DNA of 64,000 bases from positions 29,112 to 93,111 of the forward strand of contig JAMPEJ010000004.1 in NCBI GenBank assembly GCA_023665205.1. Direction: 5' to 3'. The stretch's first letter is position 1, and every line of letters starts with the position of its first letter. The notes beneath the pieces were generated by a model, which was not told where the DNA came from, made no database searches, and was given only the letters and a program-made list of their open reading frames with translations. A program made the position numbers and the translations under genes. This document shows positions 45,357-56,100 of the stretch, piece after piece. This stretch comes from Corallococcus sp. (GTDB taxonomy: Bacteria > Bacillota > Clostridia > Christensenellales > CAG-314).

Positions 45357-46676
45357 TTACTTTTTATATAAATGACAGAACACGCTGTGCGTATCCGTTA
45401 TTTTGATTTCCTGCGGATATTCGCCCTCGCAAGCGGAACACCTGCAATCGCAGCGTCCCTTGAACAAACATTCGTTGGGCATATTGATCGGATTGGGCAC
45501 CGATCCCGGGATACTGTACAATTCCGAGTCGCCGCCCGTATCCAAAGTAGGTTTTGCTTTTTGAATACCCTTGGTATACGGATGCATAGGATTATCGAAA
45601 ATCTCAAACACCGTGCCCTTTTCCACTATTTTGCCCGCATACATAACCACCACGTAATCGCAGGTTTCGGCAACTACTCCGAGGTCGTGAGTAATCAGCA
45701 ATACCGACGCTCCGCTGCGTTTTTGCACGGTTTTGATAAGTTGCAAAATTTGACTTTGAATAGTTACGTCCAAAGCAGTCGTAGGCTCGTCCGCGATGAT
45801 CAACTTTGGATTGCCTACAAGCGCTATCGCTATCATAACGCGCTGACGCATACCGCCGGATAATTGGTGAGGATAGTAGTCGATAATAGTTTCCGGCATT
45901 GGGATACCTACAAGCGACAACATTTCAATAGCCTTTTCGCGAGCCTCGTCTTTGGTTGCAAGAGGGTTGATAAGATACACTACTTCCTCTATCTGATAGC
46001 CTACCGTAAATACGGGGTTGAGGCTTGTCATCGGTTCTTGGAATATCATAGATATATCTTTGCCGCGAATACGGCACATATCTTCCGTAGGCATTTTTGC
46101 TATGTCGTAATGGCGTTCTTCCATTTCGAACAAAGGAACGCCGTCTTCCGACCTTGCTTGAACCGGTTCCAAAACGGTATGACCGTCTTTGTCCAATACC
46201 AGTTTGTTTCGTTTATCCAGTTTTTCGGCGTATAATACTTCGCCGTTTTCGTCTTTTTCGTAAACGGGAATTTTCTTACCGTTTTCGTCCAATACGAAAT
46301 CTTTTGTAGAAAAACGTATCGCGCCGTCCACGACTTGACCTTGCGGCGCCTGCACCAGTTGCATGATAGACAAACTTGTTACGCTTTTGCCGCAGCCGGA
46401 TTCTCCGACCAAACCCACGATAGAATCTTTGGGAACGTCGAAGGAAATTCCGTTGACGGCTTTGCTTACACCGCTGTCGGTAAAAAAGTAGGTATGCAAA
46501 TTTTCTACTTCCAACACGTTGTCGGGATTTTTGAGTTCCGAAGTGAAATAGTCGGTAGTAACCTTGCGGCGCTTGGCTTTTTCAAACTTCTTCATTTCGC
46601 GCAAATTGTTTTTTATTATTGCGCGACTCTCTTTTAGCGTCAGCGTATAGGGATTTTTTTCTTTTTTAGTTCTCAC
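45357..46676 (-). CDS. oppD: Oligopeptide ABC transporter ATPase OppD-like
   Basis: A 439-residue ATPase. Walker A is GESGCGKS at 91-98, the Q-loop is in MIFQEPMTSLNPVF, the signature is LSGGMRQR at 272-279, and Walker B is LIIADEP at 292-298. An insert of about 70 residues (121-192), rich in acidic and basic residues, lies before the Q-loop. The C-terminus has a Cys-rich block (CLFKGRCDCRCSACEGEYP). A GTG start at 46676 was chosen because AGAGG lies about 6 nt upstream and the gene then follows the oppC stop by 4 bp. Upstream in-frame starts fall inside oppC. Confidence 0.91.
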   Translation of the reverse strand: MRTKKEKNPYTLTLKESRAIIKNNLREMKKFEKAKRRKVTTDYFTSELKNPDNVLEVENLHTYFFTDSGVSKAVNGISFDVPKDSIVGLVGESGCGKSVTSLSIMQLVQAPQGQVVDGAIRFSTKDFVLDENGKKIPVYEKDENGEVLYAEKLDKRNKLVLDKDGHTVLEPVQARSEDGVPLFEMEERHYDIAKMPTEDMCRIRGKDISMIFQEPMTSLNPVFTVGYQIEEVVYLINPLATKDEAREKAIEMLSLVGIPMPETIIDYYPHQLSGGMRQRVMIAIALVGNPKLIIADEPTTALDVTIQSQILQLIKTVQKRSGASVLLITHDLGVVAETCDYVVVMYAGKIVEKGTVFEIFDNPMHPYTKGIQKAKPTLDTGGDSELYSIPGSVPNPINMPNECLFKGRCDCRCSACEGEYPQEIKITDTHSVFCHLYKK

Positions 46677-46680
46677 TGCG

Positions 46681-47886
46681 TTACCTCTTTGCTTTGGGAT
46701 CCATTGCGTCGCGCAAACCGTCGCCGACAAAGTTAAATCCCAAAACGGCAATTACTATCAGTATGCCTGCGGGAATCCACAAATTGGGGTAGAAAGACAT
46801 TGTCGTTGCGTCGGTGGCTGCGTTTATCATCAACCCCCAAGCCGCATAGGGCAACGGTATTCCCAAGCCCAAATAACTTAGCGTTGCTTCGTACAAAATG
46901 ATACTTCCTAGCCCTAGCGTCATAGAAACGATAAGTTGAGGCATGATGTTGGGCACGAGATGTTTGAAAATTCTGCGCCAAACCGGTATGCCCATAACTT
47001 CGCACGCGACTATGTACTCCTGCTCGCGCAGATACAAAATTTGTCCGCGAACCATACGGGCGGTGCCGCTCCAACCGAACAACGTCAAAATTATCATAAG
47101 AAGATAAATTTGCATTGAGGGTTCCACTTTCCACGAGTCGATAACTACGGAAGCAATAAGCAAAAGCGGCAACGTTGGGATACAGTTGAGAATATCCACT
47201 ATACGCATGATAATCTGATCCACCCAACCGCCGAAGTAGCCGGATATACCGCCTAGTATCACGCCTATTAACGTTTCCAAAATCACGACGACGAAGCCGA
47301 GCGTCAAAGAAATGCGTCCGCCGTACATCAAACGGGCAAAAACGTCCATCCCCTTCTCGTCGGTGCCCAAAATGTGCTGAGAAGAAACCGGCGCATAGGC
47401 GTTTACTTCCAATTCGGTATAAAAGTGTTCGTATGCCTTTATTTCCGTACCGTCGGGCAAAGTTTCCGTTATCCAGTCGCCGGTGACCTTGGTGGGATTA
47501 TTTGCCGTGTCGGTTTCCGTCTCGCCCCAATTGTAACCGAACAATTTGCAAATGGGGGGACCGAGAAAAGCAAAGGCAAACAACACCAAAATCATCACTA
47601 AACCGACAATTGACAGGCGCGAACGGAAAAAGCGACGCGCAACCATCTGTCCGGGAGTCATTTCCTTGTAGTAAACCTTTTCGCCCTCTTCGGTTACGAT
47701 TTCTTCCGTCACCACTTCTTCAACAACGGATTCGCTCGTGGCGGAATTATCTGCAACGGACACTTGCTGCGAAGCGCCGCTCGTCAAAGTCGTATCTTCG
47801 ACGATTCGCGTCGTTTCCTCCGCTACGGAAATAGTGTTTTCCTCATTAACAGGGATATTATTAAGTTTTTCGTTACGTTTTTTCAT
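46681..47886 (-). CDS. oppC: Oligopeptide ABC transporter permease OppC-like
   Basis: A 401-residue permease. The N-terminal about 90 residues are a cytoplasmic acidic Thr/Val/Glu-rich extension. The first membrane helix is at about 94-110 (LSIVGLVMILVLFAFAFLGP). An external loop of about 60 extra residues (about 115-175) precedes the ILGTDEKGMDVFARLMYGGR motif. The coupling loop YIVACEVMGIPVWRRIFKHLVPNIMP and the C-terminus GFNFVGDGLRDAMDPKAKR are typical. It starts 10 bp after oppB. Confidence 0.93.
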   Translation of the reverse strand: MKKRNEKLNNIPVNEENTISVAEETTRIVEDTTLTSGASQQVSVADNSATSESVVEEVVTEEIVTEEGEKVYYKEMTPGQMVARRFFRSRLSIVGLVMILVLFAFAFLGPPICKLFGYNWGETETDTANNPTKVTGDWITETLPDGTEIKAYEHFYTELEVNAYAPVSSQHILGTDEKGMDVFARLMYGGRISLTLGFVVVILETLIGVILGGISGYFGGWVDQIIMRIVDILNCIPTLPLLLIASVVIDSWKVEPSMQIYLLMIILTLFGWSGTARMVRGQILYLREQEYIVACEVMGIPVWRRIFKHLVPNIMPQLIVSMTLGLGSIILYEATLSYLGLGIPLPYAAWGLMINAATDATTMSFYPNLWIPAGILIVIAVLGFNFVGDGLRDAMDPKAKR

Positions 47887-47896
47887 AATATCCTCG

Positions 47897-49225
47897 TTAC
47901 TTAGTAAGTTTGACGCGCGGATCCACTACCGCGTACATAATATCTGACAACAACGTGCCGATGACGGTCAATATGGCCAAAAACATATTGTAGCCCATAA
48001 TCAGAGGCAAATCGGCCTGACGCAAAGCCTTGTATGCTATATTTCCTATACCGTCGATTTTGAATACTTGTTCTGTAATCATTGCTCCGCCGAAAAGAGA
48101 AGGCAAAATACCTGCGATAAGCGTCATCAGCGGAATCATAGTGTTTCTGAATGCATGTACGTACACGACTTTCTTTTCCGAAAGTCCTTTTGCGCGGGCG
48201 GTACGTATATAATCGCTGTTTAACACTTCCAACATATTAGTGCGGGTGTAACGCATCATTCCGCCGACGGAAAGTACCACCAGTACAACCATTGGCAAAA
48301 TCAAGTGCCACAGCATGTCTCCGAAATAGGCTATACCCGTGCTGCTTGATCCTCCGCTGACCAAACCCGACGCAGGGAACCACCCCAACCAACCTGCAGT
48401 GGAAAACACCTTGATAAGCAAAGCCGCAAAGAAGAACGACGGCAAAGATATGCCTAACATCGTGATTACCGTAACCGTGTAATCGCGCACGGAGTACTGG
48501 TGCGTTGCGCTGGTTATACCCATGGGTATGGCTATTACAAATTCCAACACAAGCGCCACAAGCGAAATAAAGAATGATACCCACATATATTGTGAAATAA
48601 CTTCAGTAACAGGCTTGTTGTGGTCGAAAGACGTTCCTAGGTCGCCCTTTAACATATTGCCCAGCCAAGTGAAATAACCGCCCAAGACCGCGCCGGTTTT
48701 TTCAAGACCGGTGGCTTGCCTGCAAGTAACCTTGGCTTCGCCGTATATACCGAGCGTCAACTTGTACGTGCCCTGATCGTCAACGGACATATCTCCGTTG
48801 ACTCCGGTGGGCTGCGCAGTGCCGTCCACTATTTTATAAAGCGTAAACGTCTTGTTTTCGTCGTCAAGTTCCAAACGCCAATTACGGTCTTCCGTATAGT
48901 AATTGCCGTAGTAGAACTCGCTTGCGTTCATAACGCCGTTTTGCACTCTTTCCCAATCTTCCCAAAGGGAGTCTTTTGAGAACGTCTGCTCGCCGTCGCC
49001 AAAGTCCGCCTCCACGTAGGAATATGCATCAGGAGTAAATAATCCCAACTTTTTTTCCGTCTCGCGAATGTCATCCAAACTCATCGTTTTTTGCTGAATC
49101 TGCTGCGAATACTTGTTTTCCAAGTAATTTACGGGCATAAGCCGCACTAAAACGTAGATGATAAGAGACACGCCCAACAAAATCAAAAGTGCAAGGAGTA
49201 TTCTTTTTACAATGTATTTTAACAT
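47897..49225 (-). CDS. oppB: Oligopeptide ABC transporter permease OppB-like with extracytoplasmic insertion
   Basis: A 442-residue permease; about 310-330 is usual. The first membrane segment is MLKYIVKRILLALLILLGVS. Between it and the second segment are about 120 extra residues (about 55-175), with an acidic Tyr-rich part and a beta-like part (NWRLELDDENKTFTLYKIVD). The rest is standard: ISQYMWVSFFISLVALVLEF, the coupling loop YIRTARAKGLSEKKVVYVHA and MITEQVFKIDGIGNIAYKAL. It lies 26 bp after oppA. Confidence 0.93.
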   Translation of the reverse strand: MLKYIVKRILLALLILLGVSLIIYVLVRLMPVNYLENKYSQQIQQKTMSLDDIRETEKKLGLFTPDAYSYVEADFGDGEQTFSKDSLWEDWERVQNGVMNASEFYYGNYYTEDRNWRLELDDENKTFTLYKIVDGTAQPTGVNGDMSVDDQGTYKLTLGIYGEAKVTCRQATGLEKTGAVLGGYFTWLGNMLKGDLGTSFDHNKPVTEVISQYMWVSFFISLVALVLEFVIAIPMGITSATHQYSVRDYTVTVITMLGISLPSFFFAALLIKVFSTAGWLGWFPASGLVSGGSSSTGIAYFGDMLWHLILPMVVLVVLSVGGMMRYTRTNMLEVLNSDYIRTARAKGLSEKKVVYVHAFRNTMIPLMTLIAGILPSLFGGAMITEQVFKIDGIGNIAYKALRQADLPLIMGYNMFLAILTVIGTLLSDIMYAVVDPRVKLTK

Positions 49226-49251
49226 TTACTTTACCTTGAGTGTGTTTGTTT

Positions 49252-51939
49252 TTATTTGGTCTCGTTAAGGCTCACTTCCCAAAGTTTTGCAATAGGACCG
49301 TTAAACGGGGTTATTTCCGATTCGGGAGTGAGAGAATTTACGTCGATAACCTTTGTATTGTAAGCAAACAAGTCGCTTCTTTGATAAGTAGGCAACTCTA
49401 CCGCCAATTGCATGATAAGATCCAAAGCCTTGGCGTATTCCGCAGCGCGGAGACGGTGTTCTTCGTCTTGATCGGGATTGGAAATCGCGCGAGCGTCGTC
49501 GATTATTTGAGATAACTCCGTGACGATTTTCAATTCTTCCGCATATTTGCCGTTGAGGTTACGACGGATAGCGCGATAGCCCCAGTTGGACGTAGAACCG
49601 GCAAGAGAATCGATATGATAAACTTGATACATATCGGGGTCTACGCCGCTGCCCCAAGCCGCCGCCCAAATTGCAAGCGAACCGGTGTTGAGTTTTTTCA
49701 ATGCGTTGATATCCTTTTTAACGGTGATATTAAAGCCGTGCTTATTCAAAATATCCGCAGCGTTTTTCATTGCGTTGTATGCGGGGTGATCCACGTCGTC
49801 GCCGGCAATGGTAAACGTGTAATTATCACCGGAAAGAACGTCGTCGCCGTTCTTGTTTTGATAGATACCGTCGGCATTTTTTGTGTAACCTGCGCTTTCC
49901 AGCAGTTGCTCGTATTTGTTTGTGCCGTCGCCGTTTTGTCCGTCGCCCCAATAAGCGTAGTACTGACCCGCAGCATCGGTTTCCTTAGGATATGCCCAAG
50001 AAGCGCGCGTCATAGGACGGTAAATTTCCTGCGCGTAACCCAAATAATAATCGGTACACATCTTGATGTTGATAGCGTGCATGATTGCCTGACGCACAGC
50101 CATATTGGGAACTTTTTCCGCATTGATGCCGATGTATCCGTAGCCGTTGGTCATTTGCGATTTGTAAGAATATCCGTCGCCGGCTTTGTCCTGCAAACGT
50201 TTTATATTTTCGTCCTTACAAGCGGGCTCTACAAAGTGGATATCGTTGGAGAACAAAGATTCCAACATAGATTTAGTATCGGTAACCTTGTAGTTGACGT
50301 ATTTGATTTTTGCAGGGAACATAAAGTGATCGTTACGCTCGAAGTAAACGACGCCGTTTTCTTTGAAATTGGAACCGTTGACCTTGCTGCTTTCGCCTGT
50401 ACGCGTTGTCGCTTTGTAGGGACCGGCGCCTACGGGCACGCCGTTTTTAGCGGGAGAGTTTACGTTTTCCGTAAAGAATTTCTCGTTGGAGTAGTCCACG
50501 CCGAAATGTTCCTCGTAGTCGAACAATCCGATTTGTTCGGCATTGGAGTAGTAGTACATGGGCGCAACGGAAAAAGCAAAGTTCCAAATTGCTTTGGGGT
50601 CCACGTCCTTGATAACGATCTGCAACACTTCGTTTTTGCCGTCCTTTACGGAGCCGTCCGTATTGTAGTCGTCGGAGGTGAGACCGGAGTACTTTGTGCC
50701 GTTGACGTATACGTCGTTACCCACGCCGCGGTTGGCAAACGTTATACCGGAAATATTCTTTACTTTATCCACGTCGTCAATTTGATCAAAGTACGCCTTC
50801 TTTTCCGCAGCCGTAAAGGAAGTCAGCAAAGACAAAGAGGTTTCCCAACCGTTAATAACTTCCGCAATACCGGAAAGTTTGGTAAACATTGCGTCGTACA
50901 CAAAGTCAATAGCCTGTTTTTCGGTAAAGTTTTTGTAGTCGCCCGTAGCTTTGCTGTCAAAACGCTCTTCCTTTTTGTTCCAAGTGATAAATCCGGTGTT
51001 GTACAAAAAGGCTTCGGCATCGGTAGAAAGTTTCTTTGCGCCGTCCAAGAAGGATATATCTTCCGCAGTGCCCTTAGACAAATTCCAAGTGCTTTGCAAT
51101 TCGTTTTTGAAATATTCCTTTGCAAGTTCGTAGTCTTCGATCAAAGTTTTGTATTTCAATTCCTCGTTTTGCTCGGCAAGCAACTGTTCGTATGCGCCTT
51201 GCAAACTTTCGTTAGTAGGATCGGCGTCCCACTTTGCCTTTGCGTCCGCTATCAAATCGGTAAGAGAATCCGCATAATTTTTATGATCGTCTATTTCCGT
51301 TTGCAAAGCAGTTTTCAGTTCCGCGTCAGACCAAATGGTTTTGTTTTTATTGGCATCCTGAATATTGCCCAACGCCTCCGTCAAGCGGTCTATACGGTCT
51401 TGTCCCAACGCCTCGAATTGACGCTCGAACTTTTCCTGTTCGCTGATATTGCTGGTTTGCGTACGGTACTCGGCAAGACCGACGATATCCGTAGAATAAA
51501 TCGTGGCGCTACCCGTATATGCGGGGTCCAAATATACGTACAAATTGAACAAAACGTCCTTCATCGTAAGAGGGCTGCCGTTAGAAAATTTGACGTTATT
51601 TTTCAAAACGAATTTGAAAGTTGTGCGACGGTTTTCACCCTCGCCTACCGTTTCCGTAGAGTAGTCCAATACGACGCACGCTTCTTTATTGCCGTAGGCT
51701 ACGTTGCCGTCTTTATCGGTAGTAAGCATGCCCAGTTGCGTCATTCCGACGACCTCGCCGTCCGGAGCCGACGAAGAATAGAAGGGGTTAAACACGCCGT
51801 CGAATTCCGACGCGGCCAAAACCAAACGCGTAGTTTCGTTGTCGATAGGGGTTTCGTTGCAGCCTACGAGTCCCACCAAAGCAACAGTGGACATCAAGAC
51901 TGCCATTACAACCGCCGTAATTTTTGTGATCTTTTTCAT
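49252..51939 (-). CDS. oppA: Oligopeptide-binding lipoprotein OppA-like with helical insertion
   Basis: An 895-residue solute-binding lipoprotein (lipobox LVGC, Cys27). The binding-protein fold begins at once (LAASEFDGVFNPFYSSSAPD, then FKFVLKNNVKFSNGSPLTMK). It is interrupted at about 160-380 by a Lys/Glu/Ala-rich helical insert (for example IDDHKNYADSLTDLIADAKA). The fold resumes with KNGVPVGAGPYKATTRTGES and the C-terminal domain (YGYIGINAEKVPNMAVRQAI). GGAGAAAC precedes the ATG at 51939. It is separated by 16 bp from the upstream lipoprotein, with no visible promoter, so it is probably cotranscribed with the subtilase. Confidence 0.92.
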   Translation of the reverse strand: MKKITKITAVVMAVLMSTVALVGLVGCNETPIDNETTRLVLAASEFDGVFNPFYSSSAPDGEVVGMTQLGMLTTDKDGNVAYGNKEACVVLDYSTETVGEGENRRTTFKFVLKNNVKFSNGSPLTMKDVLFNLYVYLDPAYTGSATIYSTDIVGLAEYRTQTSNISEQEKFERQFEALGQDRIDRLTEALGNIQDANKNKTIWSDAELKTALQTEIDDHKNYADSLTDLIADAKAKWDADPTNESLQGAYEQLLAEQNEELKYKTLIEDYELAKEYFKNELQSTWNLSKGTAEDISFLDGAKKLSTDAEAFLYNTGFITWNKKEERFDSKATGDYKNFTEKQAIDFVYDAMFTKLSGIAEVINGWETSLSLLTSFTAAEKKAYFDQIDDVDKVKNISGITFANRGVGNDVYVNGTKYSGLTSDDYNTDGSVKDGKNEVLQIVIKDVDPKAIWNFAFSVAPMYYYSNAEQIGLFDYEEHFGVDYSNEKFFTENVNSPAKNGVPVGAGPYKATTRTGESSKVNGSNFKENGVVYFERNDHFMFPAKIKYVNYKVTDTKSMLESLFSNDIHFVEPACKDENIKRLQDKAGDGYSYKSQMTNGYGYIGINAEKVPNMAVRQAIMHAINIKMCTDYYLGYAQEIYRPMTRASWAYPKETDAAGQYYAYWGDGQNGDGTNKYEQLLESAGYTKNADGIYQNKNGDDVLSGDNYTFTIAGDDVDHPAYNAMKNAADILNKHGFNITVKKDINALKKLNTGSLAIWAAAWGSGVDPDMYQVYHIDSLAGSTSNWGYRAIRRNLNGKYAEELKIVTELSQIIDDARAISNPDQDEEHRLRAAEYAKALDLIMQLAVELPTYQRSDLFAYNTKVIDVNSLTPESEITPFNGPIAKLWEVSLNETK

Positions 51940-51955
51940 TCTGTTTCTCCTTGTA

Positions 51956-53185
51956 TCAGGCCTTTGCCTTTTCGGCAAAAGTCGAAGTAACGTTTTCAAC
52001 CGTTATTACCGCGTCTTGCTGCACAACCAAATTTGCAAGAATCGCAGACATATTTTCCATATCCAAATTTTCAATTTCGATAAAGTTTTTATTTTCGTAA
52101 GTGCCGCTGATATTTACGTTTTTAACAACGCACGTCGATTCGTCGGAAACTTCTACGGTCTGTGCTAGCGCCGCTATTTGCGGTGTTGCGGTCATACGCA
52201 GATTTTCAAACACAAACTCCACGTTTTCAAAGTCAACGTCGCAAATATTTGCATTTGCGCCCAAAGTACCGAATATCGAATAACGTGGAGTAACTCCTCT
52301 TACGCTTTGTCCTTCGATTGCGAAATTGGAAATTTTGTAATTTGAGCCGCTGCCGTTATCTCCGCGGAGCGTATTGTCGAATTTATCAACGTACAACGTT
52401 TCGCCGCCGCAGTCTATATCCGCCGTCAGCCAAATACCGTCCGTGATATCCGTCATAGCGCCGAAAGCCGATTGCAACTCTTTGAAATCGGAGACCAACT
52501 TCCACACTCCGTCCAACCAACTTGCATATACGGGAACGGACGTATCCGTATCTCCCCCGGGATGAACAAAGTCGGAGTTCCAAGGCGTGTTCAATTCTTT
52601 ATCCGAATAGAAATTTACAAAAGTCTTCTTTGCCGAGGTCAATCCGTTGACCGCATACTTGTTGCTATCGTTAAACTTTGCGCCGGCCGCTACCGAATAG
52701 GAACCCAGCCGATGATCGACGCCGGATCGGTCGGTATAGAACAAGTCGTAGGTGTACTTGATACGCGGAGTCCATTTGGCGTACAAAGTCAACTTTTCCA
52801 CTGTGATTTTGTCGGTTTGGAAGTTCCAAGGATTTTTGTGTTCCTTGTCCAAATACCAACCGTCAAAATCATAGTAATCGTATTTTTGGTTGCCGTTGTC
52901 GTCCAGCACTCCGTTTCCGTCGCCGTCCACCACTTTTACGCTTTTTGTAAACTCGTAATTTTTGTAGTGAGCAATATCTATGATTTTGGAATTCGGTTCG
53001 TAAGCGTGATGAATTTCGTTGTAGATATTTGTGGAACCGTTGTACAGTTTGCCTCCGTCAAAGTCGAAAGTCACTACGTACAATCCGTCCAAGGATTGGT
53101 CTTGCGGACCGCAAGCGACAAGCACCAACGCCAACGTTGCAAAGACAAAAATTGCAACCAGAATTTTGAACGTTTTATTTTTCAT
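51956..53185 (-). CDS. InlB-repeat lipoprotein with beta-helix-like C-terminus
   Basis: A 409-residue lipoprotein (MKNKTFKILVAIFVFATLAL, lipobox LVAC, Cys25). Two InlB-like units are at about 35-235 (YDFDGWYLDKEHKNPWNFQT then LTLYAKWTP; FVNFYSDKELNTPWNSDF then VYASWLDG). The C-terminal half has short repeated segments (DIDCGGETLYVDKFDNTL, ANICDVDFENVEFVFENL, VVKNVNISGTYENKN) like GLUG or right-handed beta-helix proteins. Its start overlaps the 3' end of the subtilase gene by 11 bp, so the two are coupled and may act together at the surface. Confidence 0.85.
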   Translation of the reverse strand: MKNKTFKILVAIFVFATLALVLVACGPQDQSLDGLYVVTFDFDGGKLYNGSTNIYNEIHHAYEPNSKIIDIAHYKNYEFTKSVKVVDGDGNGVLDDNGNQKYDYYDFDGWYLDKEHKNPWNFQTDKITVEKLTLYAKWTPRIKYTYDLFYTDRSGVDHRLGSYSVAAGAKFNDSNKYAVNGLTSAKKTFVNFYSDKELNTPWNSDFVHPGGDTDTSVPVYASWLDGVWKLVSDFKELQSAFGAMTDITDGIWLTADIDCGGETLYVDKFDNTLRGDNGSGSNYKISNFAIEGQSVRGVTPRYSIFGTLGANANICDVDFENVEFVFENLRMTATPQIAALAQTVEVSDESTCVVKNVNISGTYENKNFIEIENLDMENMSAILANLVVQQDAVITVENVTSTFAEKAKA

Positions 53186-56100
53186 TGCTATCCTCTGCAG
53201 TTGTTTTTGCAAGTTTTTTCTTTTTGAGCGTAAGTACGGTGACAAGCGCCGCAACTCCGCCCAAAACAAGCACGCCGCCAACGCAGGACAAAGACACGAT
53301 AAGAGCCAAATTGCCTTGCGCGTTTTCGCCGGTGTCTTTAGGCGCGTACACAGAGAAGGGATTGTTAAAATCGATGTCGTCCACTTTAAGCGCTTTTTTG
53401 AGGTCGGCCAATTTGGTATCCAATACCGAAGCGTTGGACACAAGCGCTTTTTCTTCATCGGTCAATCCGTTGAACTTTGCCAATGCGTCGCGCAATGCAT
53501 TGTAGGAATATTCCGTTGCGTCCATGCCGTACAAATTGGAAATCGTATAGCGGACGCTGTCGACGTTCATAGACTTACGCGCGGCCAGATATTTGCCGAT
53601 AAGCGCTTGATCGATATAGGTCATATCGTCGTCGGAAAGAGCGTTATACGCCGTCGTAGCCGCGTCTACCAACGTTTTGTCAAAACGATCGGCAGTTCCG
53701 TCGGGCAGCGCGTTTACCGCATCGATAAATGCAATTGCGCCGGCGCCCATAGTTTTGCCGCTGTTTTCGGAAGACTTTTTGAAATACGCGCGGTACAAAA
53801 CGCTGTCGTAACCTTGACTGTTGGAAGGAATAATGCAAGTAAGGTTAGAGGCTTCCTTGGAAGCAACCAATCCCACAAAGTTGCTGTATTGCAACATATT
53901 GCGGTAGTAGATTGAAATTTCGTCCGCCACCATATAGTAATAGTCGTACTTATAGAGCAAATCGAAATTATCGCGGTCGAACTTAGAGTCCACTTCGTCG
54001 CGCGTAATTTCCTCGTCGGAGTACAGCGTGCCTTCGAGAGTAGGAGCATAGAAAGAACGGAACACCACTTGCGTAAGGTTGACGCAATCCAAAAACGCGC
54101 AATTTCCGATACTGCGTAGCGTAACAGGCAAAGTTACTTTGATAAGATTCTTATTACCGTACACCGCTTGGTATTCTATTCGAACGGTATTTTCCAAGAC
54201 GGTATACTCTGTATCCGTTTTGGCTTGCGGATAGCTGTCCAATTGATAGTAGCCGTTGGGCAATTTGGAATAGAACGCTCCGCCGTCCAAACGGAAAGCG
54301 GCTCCGTCGTAGGTAAACTTCTTTTGACTGCCGTCGGTCACGTAAAAACCTGTAAACTTGCTAGCGCCCATCATTGCGCCGTAACCCAATTCTTCGAAAT
54401 CCTTAGATATTTCCAATTCCGTTACCGCGGTATTGCTAAACGCGCCGAAACCTATCGCAGCAAGTTTGGGGGAGGCAAATTCGGCAAGGGAAGTGCAGTT
54501 TGCAAAACATTGCATACCGGCAAATTCCAGTTTGGGAGCAGATACGCTTACCAAATTGCTAGTCACCTTTTCTTCACCCAAAAACGCTTGCCTGTCAATA
54601 TCAGTAACGTTTGCAAGATTTAGGTTTTGCGGAAGTTTGACTTGATAGAACGCCAAAGAATATATACGCGCCACGTTTTGCAAATCGTTTTCGGAAAGTT
54701 GCAGCGACGAGCAGCCGTAGAAAGCCAAGTCGGCAATGTATTGTGCATTTTCACCGAAAACGACCGTTGTAAGACTTTCGCAATAACCGAACGCAGATTC
54801 GCCGATTGCGGGAATAACGGCAGGTTCGCCGTTTTCGTCAACGGTAAAGACGTCTTGCAAAGAAGACAGGTCCGCCGTAACAAGCGACGTGCTTAGGAAT
54901 GCAAATCCCTCGATAAGTTCCACTCCGGACAAATCTATGTTGACGAGAGGAACTTCGCTTTGCAGATCCATTTGATCGTTATATATCGTGATATAGGGGC
55001 TGAACGCGCCGAAACGCACGATTTTCAATTTTTGAGTATTGTTTACGGTCGTCAGTTTTTCACAGGCTTGGAAGCAACCTTCGCCGATTTCCGTTATATT
55101 GGCTATACTTACTTCGCCAAGCAAATAGCAACGGTAAAACGCATAGTCGCCCAATTTACCTACCGCTTTGTCCAAATCGATACTGCTGAGTTTAGTGCAT
55201 TGCTCAAATGCGCTTTCTCCAATCGTTATACCTTCACCTACGAAGTTGACTATTCTAAGTCCGCTGCCGGCAAACGCATACGGCAAAATATTCGCGTTGT
55301 CGCCGATATGAATACCTTCCAGCGTAGCAATGTCGGCAAAAGCGTATTCACCGATTTCCACCCCGTTGTAAACGATATTCAAAGGATCGGACACAGTATT
55401 TTTAAGGGAAGTGCCCCAAAACGCATAACTTCCTATTTTTGCCACGCCATCGAATTTAACGAAAGAGAGTTTTTGACAAGCGTAAAACGCGCGAGTACCT
55501 ATTTCCAGAGCCAAAGTTTCCGGCAAGATTACTTTTGTAAGGTTTGTGCAGTAGGAAAACGCACCGTAACCTATTTTTTTGAGATTACCGGAGGAACTAA
55601 CGGTAAAGGAAGTGAGATTTTCGTTTCCGGCAAATGCGCCGTCGGCAATTTCCGTTACGGTATCCGGCAGAACGAAGTCGCCCAAGTTTGCGGAAGGCGA
55701 AACGCTCAAAATTTTGGTACGGGAAGCATCCTCGTACAAAATACCGCTCGTAGCGTCGTAGTAGTGTCCGGTAGAATTGATAACGTAGGACAGGTTTTTG
55801 ATCCCGAAGAATACGCCTACACCCATCTCCGTCACGTTGGTACTAGGCAGGAAAGTGATCCTGCCAAGAGCCGACGTACCGTAAACTATATCGCCGTTTG
55901 CAGTATTGTTTATATTGCTGGCAAACACGTAATTACCCAAACTGACGTCGCAATCGGGCAAAGTGAACCTTGAAAGAGAACTTGTTCCGGCAAAAGCGAA
56001 ATCGCCGATGTGCTCGCAGTTTCCGTCAAACACTACGGTAGACAGCGAACGGCAATTGCCGAAAGCGCGGTTGCCCAAGTACGTCAAATCGTTCTTAAAC

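Noticed and set aside
49615..51990. Plus-strand frame of 791 codons opposite oppA of operon 2
   Set aside because: It is an antisense shadow of a clear binding-protein gene. Its translation is rich in Cys, Phe, Arg and His without any domain pattern.
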